A program made the translations under genes and the position numbers. A DNA stretch of 63,724 bases from a virus. Positions 9,185 through 20,200 of this stretch are shown piece after piece. The first letter of the stretch is position 1. The number at the start of each line of letters is the position of its first letter. The notes beneath the pieces are model-generated. The model worked only from the letters and a program-made list of their open reading frames with translations. It ran no database searches and was not told the origin of the DNA. The stretch covers positions 1 to 63,724 of the IMG/VR virus record IMGVR_UViG_3300044630_000814; one strand, 5' to 3'.

Positions 9185-11106
9185 TGGCCTTCATCAAACT
9201 CCAGTTTAAACCCGGTGTGAACCGCGATCAGACCGACTACTCCAACGAGGGTGGCTGGTACGAGTGCGACAAGATACGGTTTCGCTCAGGCTATCCGGAG
9301 AAGATTGGCGGCTGGGTAAAGACCACTCCGACTGCGTTTGATGGTGTATGCCGCCAGATGTGGAACTGGATCACGACGTTCAATGATAACTTGCTGGCGC
9401 TTGGGACCGATACCAAAGCCTATATCGAGAACGGTGGTTATTACTACGACATCACGCCGTTTGGTGAAGCACTTGCTGGGTCCAATACCTTTGCGGTAAC
9501 CAACACCTCGGCTGTAGTCACGGTTACGACGACCGCTGCGCTCCCATCTTGGCTGGTAACGGGTGAGCCTGTGCTTGTGGCTGGGTTTGTGTCGGCTCTT
9601 GGTGGTATCCCCATCATCGAACTGAACACAACGCACGTAATCACGAAGACCGGAGCAAACAGTTTCACCTTTACGGTAGCGACACCTGCATCTTCCACCA
9701 CGTCCGTAACTGGCTCAGGCTACACGGTTAAAGCTGAAATCGAACCCGGTAACGCCATTACAATCGCAGGTCTTGGTTGGGGTGCAGGGACTTGGGGGCG
9801 TGACGCTTGGGGTCTGGGTAGCACCACGGGCGGTATCAACCTTCCGCAGCGCGACTGGTGGTTTGACAACTTCGACAATGACCTTGTGCTGAATATCCGC
9901 AACGGTGCACCTTACTGGTGGGTTCGCGGTCCCACAGACGACCCACAGACTGCGCTTGGTACGCACGCTATTACCCTACAGGATTACGCGTCAGGTGAAG
10001 GTTACACGGCTGCCTCCGTCCCTGTGCAGGTTATGCAGTTGCTGGTATCGCAGCAGGACAAGCATCTTATCGCTTTTGGCGCGGTGCCATTTGGTTCGAC
10101 AAGCACGGCTGACTTTGACCCGCTGTTGATCCGCTGGGCTGACCAAGATACGCCGGGTGACTGGACGCCATCCACAACCAACACTGCCGGTGACCTACGC
10201 GTCTCGCGTGGTTCGCGTATCGTGCGCGCACTGCCAACACGTCAGGAAATCTTGGTTTGGACTGACACCAACCTCTATACGCTTCAGTTCCTCGGCACGA
10301 CCGACGTGTTCGGTTTGCAGGAATATGCGGACAATATCTCGGTTGCCTCGCCGCGCTCCATGGCGTCGGCTGCAAACATCACCTACTGGATGGGCCAAGA
10401 CAAGTTCTATGCCTACACTGGCCGCGTCGAGACGCTGCCTTGCACCCTGCGTAACCACGTGTTCAACAACATCAACTTCGACCAATCCGACCAGATTGTC
10501 TGCGGCACCAACGAGCAGTGGAACGAAGTCTGGTGGTTCTACCCAACGGCTGATAGCGACTACAACAACGCTTACGTCATTTATAACCACCTCGAACGCA
10601 TATGGTATTACGGTACGCTTGACCGCACGGCTTGGCTCGATACGCCAATCCGCCAGTATCCGCAGGCTGCGAACACACCAATTACAGTTGATGGTAGCAC
10701 AGTGACCACTGGTGGTGGCTTCGTTTATAACCATGAGAACGGTATCGACGACGATGTGTTAGCCATGGATAGCTACATCCAGTCGTCAGACTTTGACCTC
10801 GACGACGGCGACAACTTCATGCTGGCTCGACGCATACTACCTGACGTTGGCTTTGATGGTTCGACTGCTGCATCTCCTGAGGTCACTCTGACTATCCGCC
10901 CACGCAACTTCCCCGGCAGTGCGTTTAGTGCAGATGCTGCTGATACACAGCGCGTCATTGAGACTTCGGTTGGCGTCTATACCGATCAGGTCTTCATGCG
11001 TGCCCGCGCACGCCAGATGGCGCTTAAGATTAGGTCCGAGACCCTTGGCGTCCAGTGGCAGCTAGGTGCACCCCGCCTCGATGCGCGTCCTGACGGGAGG
11101 CGCTAA
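9184..11106 (+). CDS. Tail hub/nozzle-like structural protein
   Basis: A 640-residue protein opening with KLQFKPGVNRDQT and continuing YSNEGGWYECDKIRFRSG and PEKIGGW. This N-terminal signature belongs to large beta-rich tail proteins of P22-like and marine podoviruses, in the position of P22 gp10. Such proteins form a propeller-like hub closing the tail below the connector. The middle has many Trp, Tyr and Asp residues in short blades. Assignment to the gp10 role is by signature and by gp4-like connectors elsewhere in the genome. Confidence 0.65.
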   Translation: MAFIKLQFKPGVNRDQTDYSNEGGWYECDKIRFRSGYPEKIGGWVKTTPTAFDGVCRQMWNWITTFNDNLLALGTDTKAYIENGGYYYDITPFGEALAGSNTFAVTNTSAVVTVTTTAALPSWLVTGEPVLVAGFVSALGGIPIIELNTTHVITKTGANSFTFTVATPASSTTSVTGSGYTVKAEIEPGNAITIAGLGWGAGTWGRDAWGLGSTTGGINLPQRDWWFDNFDNDLVLNIRNGAPYWWVRGPTDDPQTALGTHAITLQDYASGEGYTAASVPVQVMQLLVSQQDKHLIAFGAVPFGSTSTADFDPLLIRWADQDTPGDWTPSTTNTAGDLRVSRGSRIVRALPTRQEILVWTDTNLYTLQFLGTTDVFGLQEYADNISVASPRSMASAANITYWMGQDKFYAYTGRVETLPCTLRNHVFNNINFDQSDQIVCGTNEQWNEVWWFYPTADSDYNNAYVIYNHLERIWYYGTLDRTAWLDTPIRQYPQAANTPITVDGSTVTTGGGFVYNHENGIDDDVLAMDSYIQSSDFDLDDGDNFMLARRILPDVGFDGSTAASPEVTLTIRPRNFPGSAFSADAADTQRVIETSVGVYTDQVFMRARARQMALKIRSETLGVQWQLGAPRLDARPDGRR

Positions 11107-11786
11107 TGGCACTTACGAAGTTCAAGGCAGCCCCGCTACCCAACCCCCCAGCGGAATACGACTCACAATATGTGCGGCAACTTATCCGCGTACTTGAAAC
11201 CTACTTCTCGCAGTTGGACAGCAGCACGCCGAACTACGCTCAGAGCTACACGGCTGACTTTTTCTATGGGAATGGCACCGGCATCTATGTGCCTTACAAC
11301 CAGTTTTATAGTATGGTTGACCAGACAGTGCCCGCTATTGACCAGTCGGTTGCGGTCAAGTTGGAAGAGACAACCTTCGCAAATGGTATCTCTATTACAG
11401 GCGTAAACGAGACGCGGATTACCTTCAGCGTGGGCGGCATCTACACCTTGGTGTTTAGCTTAGCGTTTAAAAACACAACGAACGACAACCAAGAAATAGA
11501 CATCTGGTTCCGGTATGATGGCGTTGACGTTGCGAACTCTAACAGCCGCTTCACGATAGCGCCGCGCAAATCAACAGGAACTCCCTCGTACCTGATTGCT
11601 ACAGCAGCGTTCACCGGTTTAGCTGCGGGTACCGGTGACTATGTCGAGATTATGTGGGCCACAACCAACACCAGTGTGGTGATGGAACATCTTCCAGCAG
11701 TGGCTTACTCAGCGGGCGTAACTCCTGCTATTCCCGCTACTCCGTCTGCCATTGTGCAGGCTAACTTTGTGTCAAAGGCAGTTTGA
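11106..11786 (+). CDS. Virion protein with C1q/TNF-like C-terminal fold (predicted)
   Basis: A 226-residue protein. Residues ~1-75 contain a helix (QYVRQLIRVLETYFSQLD) that could trimerise. The remainder has the pattern FSVGGIYTLVFSLAF followed by DIWFRYDGVDVANSNSRF, which resembles the jelly-roll found at tips of phage fibres and decoration proteins. The gene follows the tail hub gene by TAATG overlap. It is a likely trimeric adhesin or tail appendage. The fold is inferred from sequence pattern only. Confidence 0.6.
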   Translation: MALTKFKAAPLPNPPAEYDSQYVRQLIRVLETYFSQLDSSTPNYAQSYTADFFYGNGTGIYVPYNQFYSMVDQTVPAIDQSVAVKLEETTFANGISITGVNETRITFSVGGIYTLVFSLAFKNTTNDNQEIDIWFRYDGVDVANSNSRFTIAPRKSTGTPSYLIATAAFTGLAAGTGDYVEIMWATTNTSVVMEHLPAVAYSAGVTPAIPATPSAIVQANFVSKAV

Positions 11787-11787
11787 T

Positions 11788-11844
11788 ATGCGTAAGGGCT
11801 TTAGTTTTAGACATATTGGCGCTATAAGCGTAGGTACAAGGTAG
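11788..11844 (+). CDS. Possible 18-residue micro-ORF
   Basis: ATG 11788 follows the previous stop by one base (TGATATG) and reads MRKGFSFRHIGAISVGTR before TAG. It fills most of a 67-base gap in an otherwise gap-free operon and could be reached by re-initiation. There is no independent ribosome site. It may be a real short peptide or simply spacer. Confidence 0.25.
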   Translation: MRKGFSFRHIGAISVGTR

Positions 11845-11853
11845 GATATCGCA

Positions 11854-13449
11854 ATGGACATGCAGGCTGCTCCGCCAACATACGCAGAAATAAACACTGG
11901 GCAGCCCCCAGTTGGTAACCCTCCCGTGCTTGGACAGCAGGTTCCGGGCATGTCTGGCGGTCTGCCTTCGCAGGGCGGTCTCTCGGTTCTTGCCAACCCA
12001 ATGGCTCAACAACTGCAAAGTATGGGTCGCGGTGACGACAAGATGTTGGTTCATATGACACCCGGTGAGGTTAGTAGCCTCCAAGGTCTGGCTATGGCGA
12101 CAGGCGGCTCTCTCACAATTAACCCACAAACAGGTCTCCCCGAAGCTGGCTGGCTTGGTAAACTCCTACCCACTATTCTTGGCGCAGCCCTAGCGGCTAC
12201 TGGTGTCGGTGCCCCACTTGCTGCTGGTATCGTAGGCGCAGGTCAGTTTGCACGTACTGGTAGCTTGAAGAAAGGCTTGATGGCCGGTCTCGGTGCCTTC
12301 GGTGGCGCTGGTATGGCTGGTATGGCGGGTCTTGGTGGTAAGCTTTCTGAAACAGGTTTTGGCTTGCTCGGAGATAAAGCTGGTTTCTTCGGTGCTAATA
12401 TGGGTCAGGGACTTTCTCAAGGTGCAAATGCCGCAGCAGGGCTAGCTAAAATGGGTACGGCTCCTGTTGAAAATGCCATCAACGTAACTGGCTCTATGCC
12501 CGGTGCTCCGGCTGCGGCTGCGCTAAACCCTGTGCAGACACAAGCAATAATGGGTGGGAACGTCATTGGCTCAGGAACACAAGCGGCCATGACAGGCGTA
12601 GCGCCCACGGCAACAACAGGTGCACAGTTCACAGGTGGCTTAGGCTCGCGCTTCGGCCAAGCTGTGCGCGCTGGCCTCCCCGCTGGCACTCCGAGTATGA
12701 TTTCCAAAGCTGCGCCTATGATGGCAGGCATGGGCGTCCTAAACAACATATCCAGTGCAACCACCCCTTCAGGCGGCAGTATAGGTTCGGACGGCGTTAT
12801 AGATAATGCTTATCAGGGTCCATACACGGCGCAGCAGCGCAAAGCTACGTTTGCCGACTCCACTGCCGATATACTTGGCTCGTCTAAGGAGCGTCGTTAC
12901 TTCGACGTAGATATGCCTGAAGTTTACAACGTGCAGGGGCAAGTCGTGCAGCCGGGTTCCAGCACTAAGCGGGGCACACCTATCCTGCAGAATGTTCTTA
13001 ATCCCAAGGCCAAGAAGGGCGAGAACCGCTACAGTCAGATACTCACCCCGTATATGGGTGGCGTTGACCCCGAGGAGGGAGACTACGCCAAGGGCGGTGA
13101 AGTCGAACTAGCCGACGGAGCCTTTGTGCTTGATGCGCGTACGGTATCTGAAATTGGCAACGGCAGCAGCAATGCTGGCATGGAGGCGCTTCGTAAAATT
13201 GGCGGGCGTCCAATTAACGGCCCGGGCGATGGAGTAAGTGATAGTATCCCTGCTCGTATAGGCCGTGACCAGCCAGCACGTGTTGCACGTGATGAGGTAC
13301 TGATGCCTGCAGATGCAGTACGCCGCCTTGGTAAAGGCAACCCAAAAAAGGGCGCGGACAAACTATACTCGCTTATGAATAAGGCCCATAAAGCCCGTAA
13401 GAAAGCCAAGCGTGGCCAAGACACTAAAGTGCGTCGTGGACTTGTATAA
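11854..13449 (+). CDS. Ala/Gly-rich internal virion protein
   Basis: A 531-residue protein. It has a Pro/Gly/Gln N-terminus, a long hydrophobic Ala/Gly stretch (residues ~95-160, for example ILGAALAATGVGAPLAAGIVG) that could insert into membrane, and a C-terminal domain with YAKGGEVELADGAFVLDART and a basic end. Proteins of this build lie between tail and ejection genes in aquatic podoviruses and are thought to be internal or ejected. The hydrophobic part could help cross the host envelope; this is inference. Confidence 0.55.
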   Translation: MDMQAAPPTYAEINTGQPPVGNPPVLGQQVPGMSGGLPSQGGLSVLANPMAQQLQSMGRGDDKMLVHMTPGEVSSLQGLAMATGGSLTINPQTGLPEAGWLGKLLPTILGAALAATGVGAPLAAGIVGAGQFARTGSLKKGLMAGLGAFGGAGMAGMAGLGGKLSETGFGLLGDKAGFFGANMGQGLSQGANAAAGLAKMGTAPVENAINVTGSMPGAPAAAALNPVQTQAIMGGNVIGSGTQAAMTGVAPTATTGAQFTGGLGSRFGQAVRAGLPAGTPSMISKAAPMMAGMGVLNNISSATTPSGGSIGSDGVIDNAYQGPYTAQQRKATFADSTADILGSSKERRYFDVDMPEVYNVQGQVVQPGSSTKRGTPILQNVLNPKAKKGENRYSQILTPYMGGVDPEEGDYAKGGEVELADGAFVLDARTVSEIGNGSSNAGMEALRKIGGRPINGPGDGVSDSIPARIGRDQPARVARDEVLMPADAVRRLGKGNPKKGADKLYSLMNKAHKARKKAKRGQDTKVRRGLV

Positions 13450-13883
13450 TGGAAGTTAGCCTCATCCCTGCTGAGTTTGTAGGTGGTCTTCTACCCAAGC
13501 TGTTCCCGCATATAAGTAAGGCTGCGGAATATACATTTGGTCGGTATGAACCAGAAGATATAATTGATGCGGTGCTCGACGAAGCAGCACACCTGTGGGT
13601 AGTGATTGAAGGCGAAGATATTCTTGGGGTTACCATTACTCGTTTTTGGCAGTACCCTCGCAAGAAGTGCCTCGATATGCTATTTATCGGTGGCGATGAA
13701 GGTTTTAGTTGGAAAGACCCAATGCTTGAAACTTTGCAACGTTGGGCACGTGATAATAGTTGCGATGTCATCGAGTCTTCGGGTAGGCCCGGATTTGCCC
13801 GTGCTTTCAAAGACGATGGATATAAAATGCTATGGCAGGTATATGAGTTACCCGTAATGGGTCTTGGAGGACAGAATGGCTAA
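13449..13883 (+). CDS. GNAT-fold internal virion protein
   Basis: A 144-residue protein with LWVVIEGEDILGVTITRFWQYP, then MLFIGGD and a late GRPGFARAFKDDGYK. This matches the acetyltransferase-like fold of phage internal core proteins such as T7 gp13. In this family the enzyme activity is usually unproven and the protein acts in virion assembly. It overlaps the previous stop by one base and the next gene by eight bases. A structural role is favoured by location. Confidence 0.65.
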   Translation: MEVSLIPAEFVGGLLPKLFPHISKAAEYTFGRYEPEDIIDAVLDEAAHLWVVIEGEDILGVTITRFWQYPRKKCLDMLFIGGDEGFSWKDPMLETLQRWARDNSCDVIESSGRPGFARAFKDDGYKMLWQVYELPVMGLGGQNG

Positions 13884-15894
13884 GGGTGGTAGCAGTCAAC
13901 CGGTTAAACAGGAGATAACCCAGTCAACTCTCCCTGAATATGCACGTCCTTATTTTGAAGGGATGATGCAGCGCGCAAGTACAGCGCTTACTACACCTTA
14001 TCAGACCTATGGCCAAGAGCGCATTGCTGGGTTCACACCTGAGCAGCAGCAGCTTCAACAGAACATCCTTAACCAGCAGACTCCGGGTGAGTTCGGGCAA
14101 GCTGGCAGTTTGGCTTCCGCTGCAGGTCTTGGTTCACTACAAGCTTCGCAATATAACGCCGGTCAGTTTGGTGCACAGCAGATCGGGATGCCCAACCTCC
14201 AACAGTACAGCATGAGTGGGCCATCTAACGTACAAGCGCAGCAATACGGCTCGCCTCAGATGCAGGCTGCTCAGACTGGCTTCAGCCCACAGGTACAAGC
14301 TTACATGATGGGTGGCGCTCGTGATGTTGGTGCACAGGGCGTGTCGGCACAGGATATGCAGGCCGCGCAGTCGGGCTACCGCCCAGACCTCGAAGCATTC
14401 CAGATGAGCCCCGCCGAACGCATTGGTGGATACGATGTCAATGCTCCCATGATGCAGGCTGCGCAGACAAGCTACGGCCAAGGGCCGCTTGAGCAGTTCC
14501 GCATGGAAGGGCCGCAAGCTTTTGGTTTAGCACAGGCCCAGCAGTACATGTCGCCTTTTGCGGAAGCCGTAATGGAGCCACAGAAGCGCGAAGCTATCCG
14601 TAGTGCGAAGCAGTCGCAGCTTGTCCAAGACCTCGGCGCTGCGCGTCAGGGTACCTATGGCGGGTCTCGTCAGCTTCTTGCTGGGTTGGAGCGCGAACGC
14701 AATCTTGGCACTCAACTTGGTGATATCGACGCTCGTGGTCGTCAGGCAGCGTACGAAAGTGCGCAGCAGCAGTTTGAGCGTGACCGTGCAGCGGGTATGA
14801 CAGCCGGACGTGAGAACCTCCAAGCAGCGCTCCAACAGCAGCAGCTTGGCACCCAGACAGGTCTACAGGCGACTCTGGCTAACTTATCCAACGAACAGCA
14901 AGCCAACGTAAATAATCAGGCCATGCAGTTCCAAGCACAGGGTATGTCTGCGGATAACGCCATGAGGGCAGCATTGGCTAATCAGCAAGCTGGTCTCACC
15001 ACAGGCCAACAGAACCTTGCGGCGCGTCTCGGCGTACAAGAACTTGGTGCGCAGCAGGGTCTTCAGGTTGCGATGCAGAACCTATCGAACGAGCAGCAGG
15101 CTGCGGTTAATAACCAAGCCCAGCAGTTCCAAGCTCAGGGTATGAACGCCGACAACGCGCTCAAGGCAGCATTGGCCAATCAGGGTGTGGACGTCACACG
15201 GGCGCAGGCAAACCAACAAGCCCAGATGCAGGCTCAGCAGCTTAGCACTCAGACGGGTATGCAGACGGCACTTGCTAACCTTGACGCTGCTTCACAGGCT
15301 AACGTCCAGAACTTGGCAGCACAACTCCAGACACAAGGGCTTAACTCCGAGCAGGCGATGCGTGCAGCATTGGCCAACCAGCAGGCACAGCTTACGACGG
15401 GCCAGCAGAACCTTAGCGCCGCGCTGGATACTCAGCGTCTGGGTGCAACTACAGGACTTGAAGCTCTTCGGGCCAACCAGCAGGCAGACCTTGAGCGCCA
15501 GCGTATGCGTGAGCAGTCCCGTCAGTTTGGAGCGCAGCAGCGCCTTGCAGGTCTTGGGCAGGCCGGTCAGATGGGTCAGACCCTTACCAATATCGGTTCG
15601 GCACGCTCGCAGGCAGACCTTGCGCGGTTCGGTCAGCAGACACAGACTGCGGCGCAGCAGCAGGCGCTACAACAGCAGTACCTCGACACGGCATATCAAG
15701 ACTTCCTGCGTCAGCAGGGTTATCCGATGGAACAGTTGCAGCAGTATAGCAGCCTGCTTCGTGGTGTCCCTGTAGAACCTAATGTGAGTAGGACGGCTTA
15801 TGCACCGAGTGCTTCTCTAGGTTCCCAGCTTATGGGCGGCGGACTTGCTGCGGCTGGTATATACAACACGGCTAACCGGGCGGGGTTAATTTAA
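13876..15894 (+). CDS. Gln/Ala-rich coiled-coil virion protein
   Basis: The start is ATG 13876, with GGAGG five bases upstream; a TTG at 13864 is possible but weaker. The 672-residue protein is very rich in Gln and Ala and carries ~40-residue helical repeats around 'NLSNEQQANVNNQAMQFQAQ' and 'LANQQAQLTTGQQNLSA'. This predicts long alpha-helical coiled coils. Such proteins occupy the internal-core or ejection-protein slot in short-tailed phages. It may line a transenvelope channel. No enzymatic motif is seen. Confidence 0.6.
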   Translation: MAKGGSSQPVKQEITQSTLPEYARPYFEGMMQRASTALTTPYQTYGQERIAGFTPEQQQLQQNILNQQTPGEFGQAGSLASAAGLGSLQASQYNAGQFGAQQIGMPNLQQYSMSGPSNVQAQQYGSPQMQAAQTGFSPQVQAYMMGGARDVGAQGVSAQDMQAAQSGYRPDLEAFQMSPAERIGGYDVNAPMMQAAQTSYGQGPLEQFRMEGPQAFGLAQAQQYMSPFAEAVMEPQKREAIRSAKQSQLVQDLGAARQGTYGGSRQLLAGLERERNLGTQLGDIDARGRQAAYESAQQQFERDRAAGMTAGRENLQAALQQQQLGTQTGLQATLANLSNEQQANVNNQAMQFQAQGMSADNAMRAALANQQAGLTTGQQNLAARLGVQELGAQQGLQVAMQNLSNEQQAAVNNQAQQFQAQGMNADNALKAALANQGVDVTRAQANQQAQMQAQQLSTQTGMQTALANLDAASQANVQNLAAQLQTQGLNSEQAMRAALANQQAQLTTGQQNLSAALDTQRLGATTGLEALRANQQADLERQRMREQSRQFGAQQRLAGLGQAGQMGQTLTNIGSARSQADLARFGQQTQTAAQQQALQQQYLDTAYQDFLRQQGYPMEQLQQYSSLLRGVPVEPNVSRTAYAPSASLGSQLMGGGLAAAGIYNTANRAGLI

Positions 15895-15895
15895 G

Positions 15896-17239
15896 ATGGA
15901 AACGAAACCGTACGATCTACAGTCCCCTGAGCAAATTGCTAAGGACTATGGTGGTAATAAGCAGAAGATCGCTGAAGCTATGCAGATGGGCATTCTTGAC
16001 CCTACCGCTGGTACGTTGGCTGGTATGTTTATTGACCGCATGCGTTCTGCTGCTCAGATGGAAGCCGCTCCCCAGCAGACTGTAGCTCAACAGACGTTTG
16101 CGCCTCCCGCTCCACCCCAGCCGCCCATGGGTGCCCCTGCGGGTCTTGGTGCTACACCACAAGCTGCGGCTATGCCGCCTATGAACGCTGCGCCACCTAT
16201 GGGTGCGGTCCCCCCACAAGGTGAAATGCCTGCTATGGCCGAAGGCGGTATGGTTCCCCCATATATGGCTGGCGGTGGTCTTTCTGATATACCGCTTCCT
16301 GACGGTATGTTCGATGAACCTAGCAACGGCGGATTTAACGACGGCTATGCTGGCGGCGGATTGGTCGCGTTTTTTGAGGGTGGTCCTGTTAAGGAAAAAA
16401 CACCGGAAGAAATAGCAGCAGAAGAAGCAGAAAAGGCATATCTAGCTCAGCTAGACAGCGAATATGTTCCACCTGCGAGCGCAGCTAGTCCGATTGACGT
16501 TTATGGCGCGACACCTGCTAAAGCTCCGATACCGCTTAACGTCCCAGAGTTTTCAGGCATACCGGCAGCTATGTATGGTGTATCAAGGTTGCCGAAGGAT
16601 AACTTGGCAATGATTAGGGAGTTGGCCCCACAGCAGACTAAGTACAGTGAGCGACTTACTAAGGAACTGGAAAAGTCCCTCGACGAAGGAGAGCAGAAAA
16701 AACGTGCTCGGGAAAATCTCGACATGGCGATGATTAGGGCCGGTGTTGCAATGGCAAATGCACCGGGCTCTATACTTCAATCTGCTACCGCAGGTGTCGG
16801 CGCAGCACTGCCCGATTTTGAGGCTGGGGTTAAGGAGCAGCGTGCTGAAGTGCGTGACGCTGTTAAGGCGCTGGCTGAGCAGGAGGGGGTAAGTAATAAA
16901 GCTGCTCGAGAAGCCGCGAATTTGGCTATGGAAATGACCATGAAATATGGTACGTTGGCTGAAGCTATGAAGGACCGGGCTGTTCAAATAGAACTTTCGA
17001 AGCGGAGTAATGCAGTTCAACTGCTCATCGCTCAGATGCAGGCCGCCACTGCAAGGGCAGGCCATCAAGTGCAGTTACAAGTAGCAAACGCCCCGTCTGC
17101 CACGGAACGTATTATCGAGCGGTTAGGTAACGGTGATTTTGCGGCTGGGTTTACCACTTTTTCAGAAGGTAAAGCAAAGAGTAGCCAAGGGGCAAACAGT
17201 AGCGGTGATGGTTGGGGCGAAGCTCAGGTCGATAATTAA
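15896..17239 (+). CDS. Internal virion protein, Pro-rich then helical
   Basis: A 447-residue protein. The N-terminus (residues 1-50) is helical, residues ~60-110 are Pro/Ala/Met-rich, and the middle has Gly-rich motifs (MAEGGMVPPYMAGGGL, GYAGGGLVAFFEGGP). The last 230 residues are helical and charged. The GGGLVAF(F/A)xGGP motif recurs in internal proteins of many aquatic podoviruses upstream of a giant virion protein, as here. It probably packs in the head core and leaves with the DNA. Confidence 0.55.
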   Translation: METKPYDLQSPEQIAKDYGGNKQKIAEAMQMGILDPTAGTLAGMFIDRMRSAAQMEAAPQQTVAQQTFAPPAPPQPPMGAPAGLGATPQAAAMPPMNAAPPMGAVPPQGEMPAMAEGGMVPPYMAGGGLSDIPLPDGMFDEPSNGGFNDGYAGGGLVAFFEGGPVKEKTPEEIAAEEAEKAYLAQLDSEYVPPASAASPIDVYGATPAKAPIPLNVPEFSGIPAAMYGVSRLPKDNLAMIRELAPQQTKYSERLTKELEKSLDEGEQKKRARENLDMAMIRAGVAMANAPGSILQSATAGVGAALPDFEAGVKEQRAEVRDAVKALAEQEGVSNKAAREAANLAMEMTMKYGTLAEAMKDRAVQIELSKRSNAVQLLIAQMQAATARAGHQVQLQVANAPSATERIIERLGNGDFAAGFTTFSEGKAKSSQGANSSGDGWGEAQVDN

Positions 17240-17254
17240 TAGCAAGGGGTTTTT

Positions 17255-20200
17255 ATGCCTACATACCGGATCAAAGCCCCTGACGGTAACACCTACCGGA
17301 TAGAGGGGCCACCCAACGCGTCTCAAGCCGATGTAATCGCTGCAGTAATGAGGCAGAACCCATCGGCGGGTGTAGCTAAAGTTACGCATCAAATAAAGGC
17401 ACCTGATGGCAATACGTATGCGATCGAAGGGCCTAAGAATGCTACCCAGAAGGAAGTTGCTGCGGCTGTAATTCGGCAGAAGCCGACGGCTGGCAAACCA
17501 CCAGCACCGGTCAAGCCCACACCTAAAGCAGCGGTTGAAATCGGCAAACGCACAAAAGAACTCGATGAGAGTGCCGCGAGCCTTAATCGGATGATTGCTG
17601 AAACCCAACGCTTATCTAAGCTACCCGGCGCGACAGCAAGCATGCGGGAAAAAGCTAACGTAGCCATAGAAGAATACCGCAAAACCCTTGCGAACATCGC
17701 AAATGAAAAAGGGTACATGCAGCGCACGGGTACGCTTGTGCCCGAACGGTCCTTTGGTGAGATTGCCACAGATACACTTAAAGGACTTGGTGCCGGTGCG
17801 CTCCGTACAGTTGCGGGTATACCGAGCCTGTTGGGTGCTGTAGGTATAGAAAGTCCGGGTAAAGCATCCGAGCAAGCAGCCGAACGATTTATTCAGCGTA
17901 ACCTTGCACCTGATGAGAGCGATGCAGCCCAATTTGGTACGTTTGCGCAGCAGGGTCGGCGACTTTCTGAAGTAGCAGGTAGCGTCCTACCTGCGTTTGC
18001 CACTCGTGGCGCGTCTCGTGCAGGTATGGCTGTTGCTGGTCCACGCGCTGTTCCGATACTTACAAGGACAGAACAAGCAGCACAACTTGCATTAGGTGCG
18101 GGTCCCGGTGCTCAGCAACAGCGTCAGGCAATCGAGCAATACGAAGCTGAGACAGGGAAGGTCGTTAACCCTCTCGTACGTGCGCTTGCGCAGGCTGGCG
18201 GTGCAGCCATTGGGGCTACAGAAGTTCTCACCTTAGACGCTATGATGGCGCGGGTACCTTCCAAGTTGCGTGGGTCTATGACTTCAAAACTTGCAGGTCT
18301 TGTGGAGCGTATAGAAGCCGGTGGCATATCGCCGAAAGCTGCGGCAGCAGAAGTACGCACCCTTATGGCTGACATCCAGAAAACTGGCCGAGGCCGTGTG
18401 GGTGTCGCTATGCTGGAAGAAGGTACGCAGGAAGGTACCGCTCAGTTCGCACAGAATGTCCTCGAGAAAACGGCGTACAACTCCGAAAAGGATGTAACCG
18501 AAGGGGTCGCAGAGAACTTTATCTACGGTGCGGTTGTTGGTGGCGGCGTACGTGGGCTTACTGAGCTAGTTACAAAAGTAACAGGCGGCGTAGAAACCGC
18601 TAATAAAATTAAGTCGGACGCAAAGCTTATCGCTGCAACTATGCGGTTGCAAGAGAACCCGAACGACGATGCCGCTTTCGATACCATCGTTGAACGTATG
18701 GTGGAAAGCTACGGAATTACCCCAGAGAAAGCAGCGCTATACGCCCAACAACAACTCGGACGCGCACGCGAAGAAGGAGATACGGATGTCCCCGATGCTG
18801 ATACCGGAGTGGATGACTTCGGAGGAACTGACGCAGGCACTGCTTCTGATATCGGAACCACTCCGTCCATATCCGGTGCTACAGACGTTGGAGAGACTGT
18901 CGGAGGAGGACTGGAGCGGGCTGTTTCTGGCGTATCAACTACTGATGTTGGCGAGGGAGCGGGAGTCAGTTCACTAGACGAAACTAAGCAAATCCTTGCC
19001 GATAAGAAAGTCAAACTGACTGAACGCGTTAATGTAGCTAGGCAGCTACTGAACGACACGATACTCAACAACCCCCTCGTCAGTGTGAATGACGTTGACC
19101 AGAAGCAGTTCGATGCGGCTAAGAAGCAGCTTGCGAATGGTAAATACAATGGTGACCCCGTGGCTGCGCTGGAAGCGGTTACAGGCAAGAAGTTTGCTGC
19201 TCCTCTCGACGTCAACACGACTGTTGAGGATGTGAACACACAAGAAATCCAAGGGGGGCTCGACGCTGTCACCCAAGGAATTGCGGAAAATCAAGCGCAA
19301 ATTAAGTCCTTCATCCAAGGGATTGAGGAAAATCAAGCGAAACTTGCGGCTGCACCTGAAGTCACTACACCCCCATTGGATGTGCAAGCTACGGCTCCTG
19401 TTAAGACGGCGATTGAATCGGTCACTACCCCTGCTCCTGACGCTAGCCCTATCCCATCCTTGGCTCAAGCAAGTGCACAACAGTTGGGTATTACACCTAC
19501 GGCTGCGCCTGAAGCTGCGCCCGAAATGGCTGCGCCTGAAGTGGCCCCGCTTAGCCGTGAAGAGAAACCGGTTTATGACCCCGCAGACTACACCCCACAG
19601 GAAATCTACGACAACCTAACACGTTTTGGGTACAAAGAAGCCGAGCGCCGTGGTTATGTGTTTAACACCGCTGAAAACGGTATGTTTGGTGAAGGTGTAC
19701 GGGAAGCAAAGAACCCCGACATCCAGCCTCTAACTGACGAACAAGTCCTTTCCCTTGAGCGGGGTAGCCCCGAAGTTCTTGCCGCTTACAAAGAAGGCCA
19801 GCAGTGGGGGAAAGAACAGGTTGCAGCCGTACAAGCTGCGCCAGTAGCCGAAGAAGCCGCACTTGAAGCTGCGCCTGTACAGGAACCTGTACAAGGTTAT
19901 GTTGATACGCGGAAGCAAGAACTAGCAGCACAAGAGGCTGCGGATGTTGAAGCCGAGGCTAACCTACGGCAAGAGATTGAAGCGCGTAAGCAGCAAGAAG
20001 AAGCTGCGCCAGTAGCCGAAGCAGCCGCACTTGAAGCTGCGCCAGTAGCCGAAGAGGTTGCACCTGAGGTAGTTACTGCACCTATCGAGGAAGCAGCACC
20101 AGAAGTCGATCCTTATGCTGGCGTACTTGCGGACATTGAGGCAGCGCTAGCCGACGAGGCGATTGATGCAAGGACACATAAGCTGCTTACCTCGGCAGTA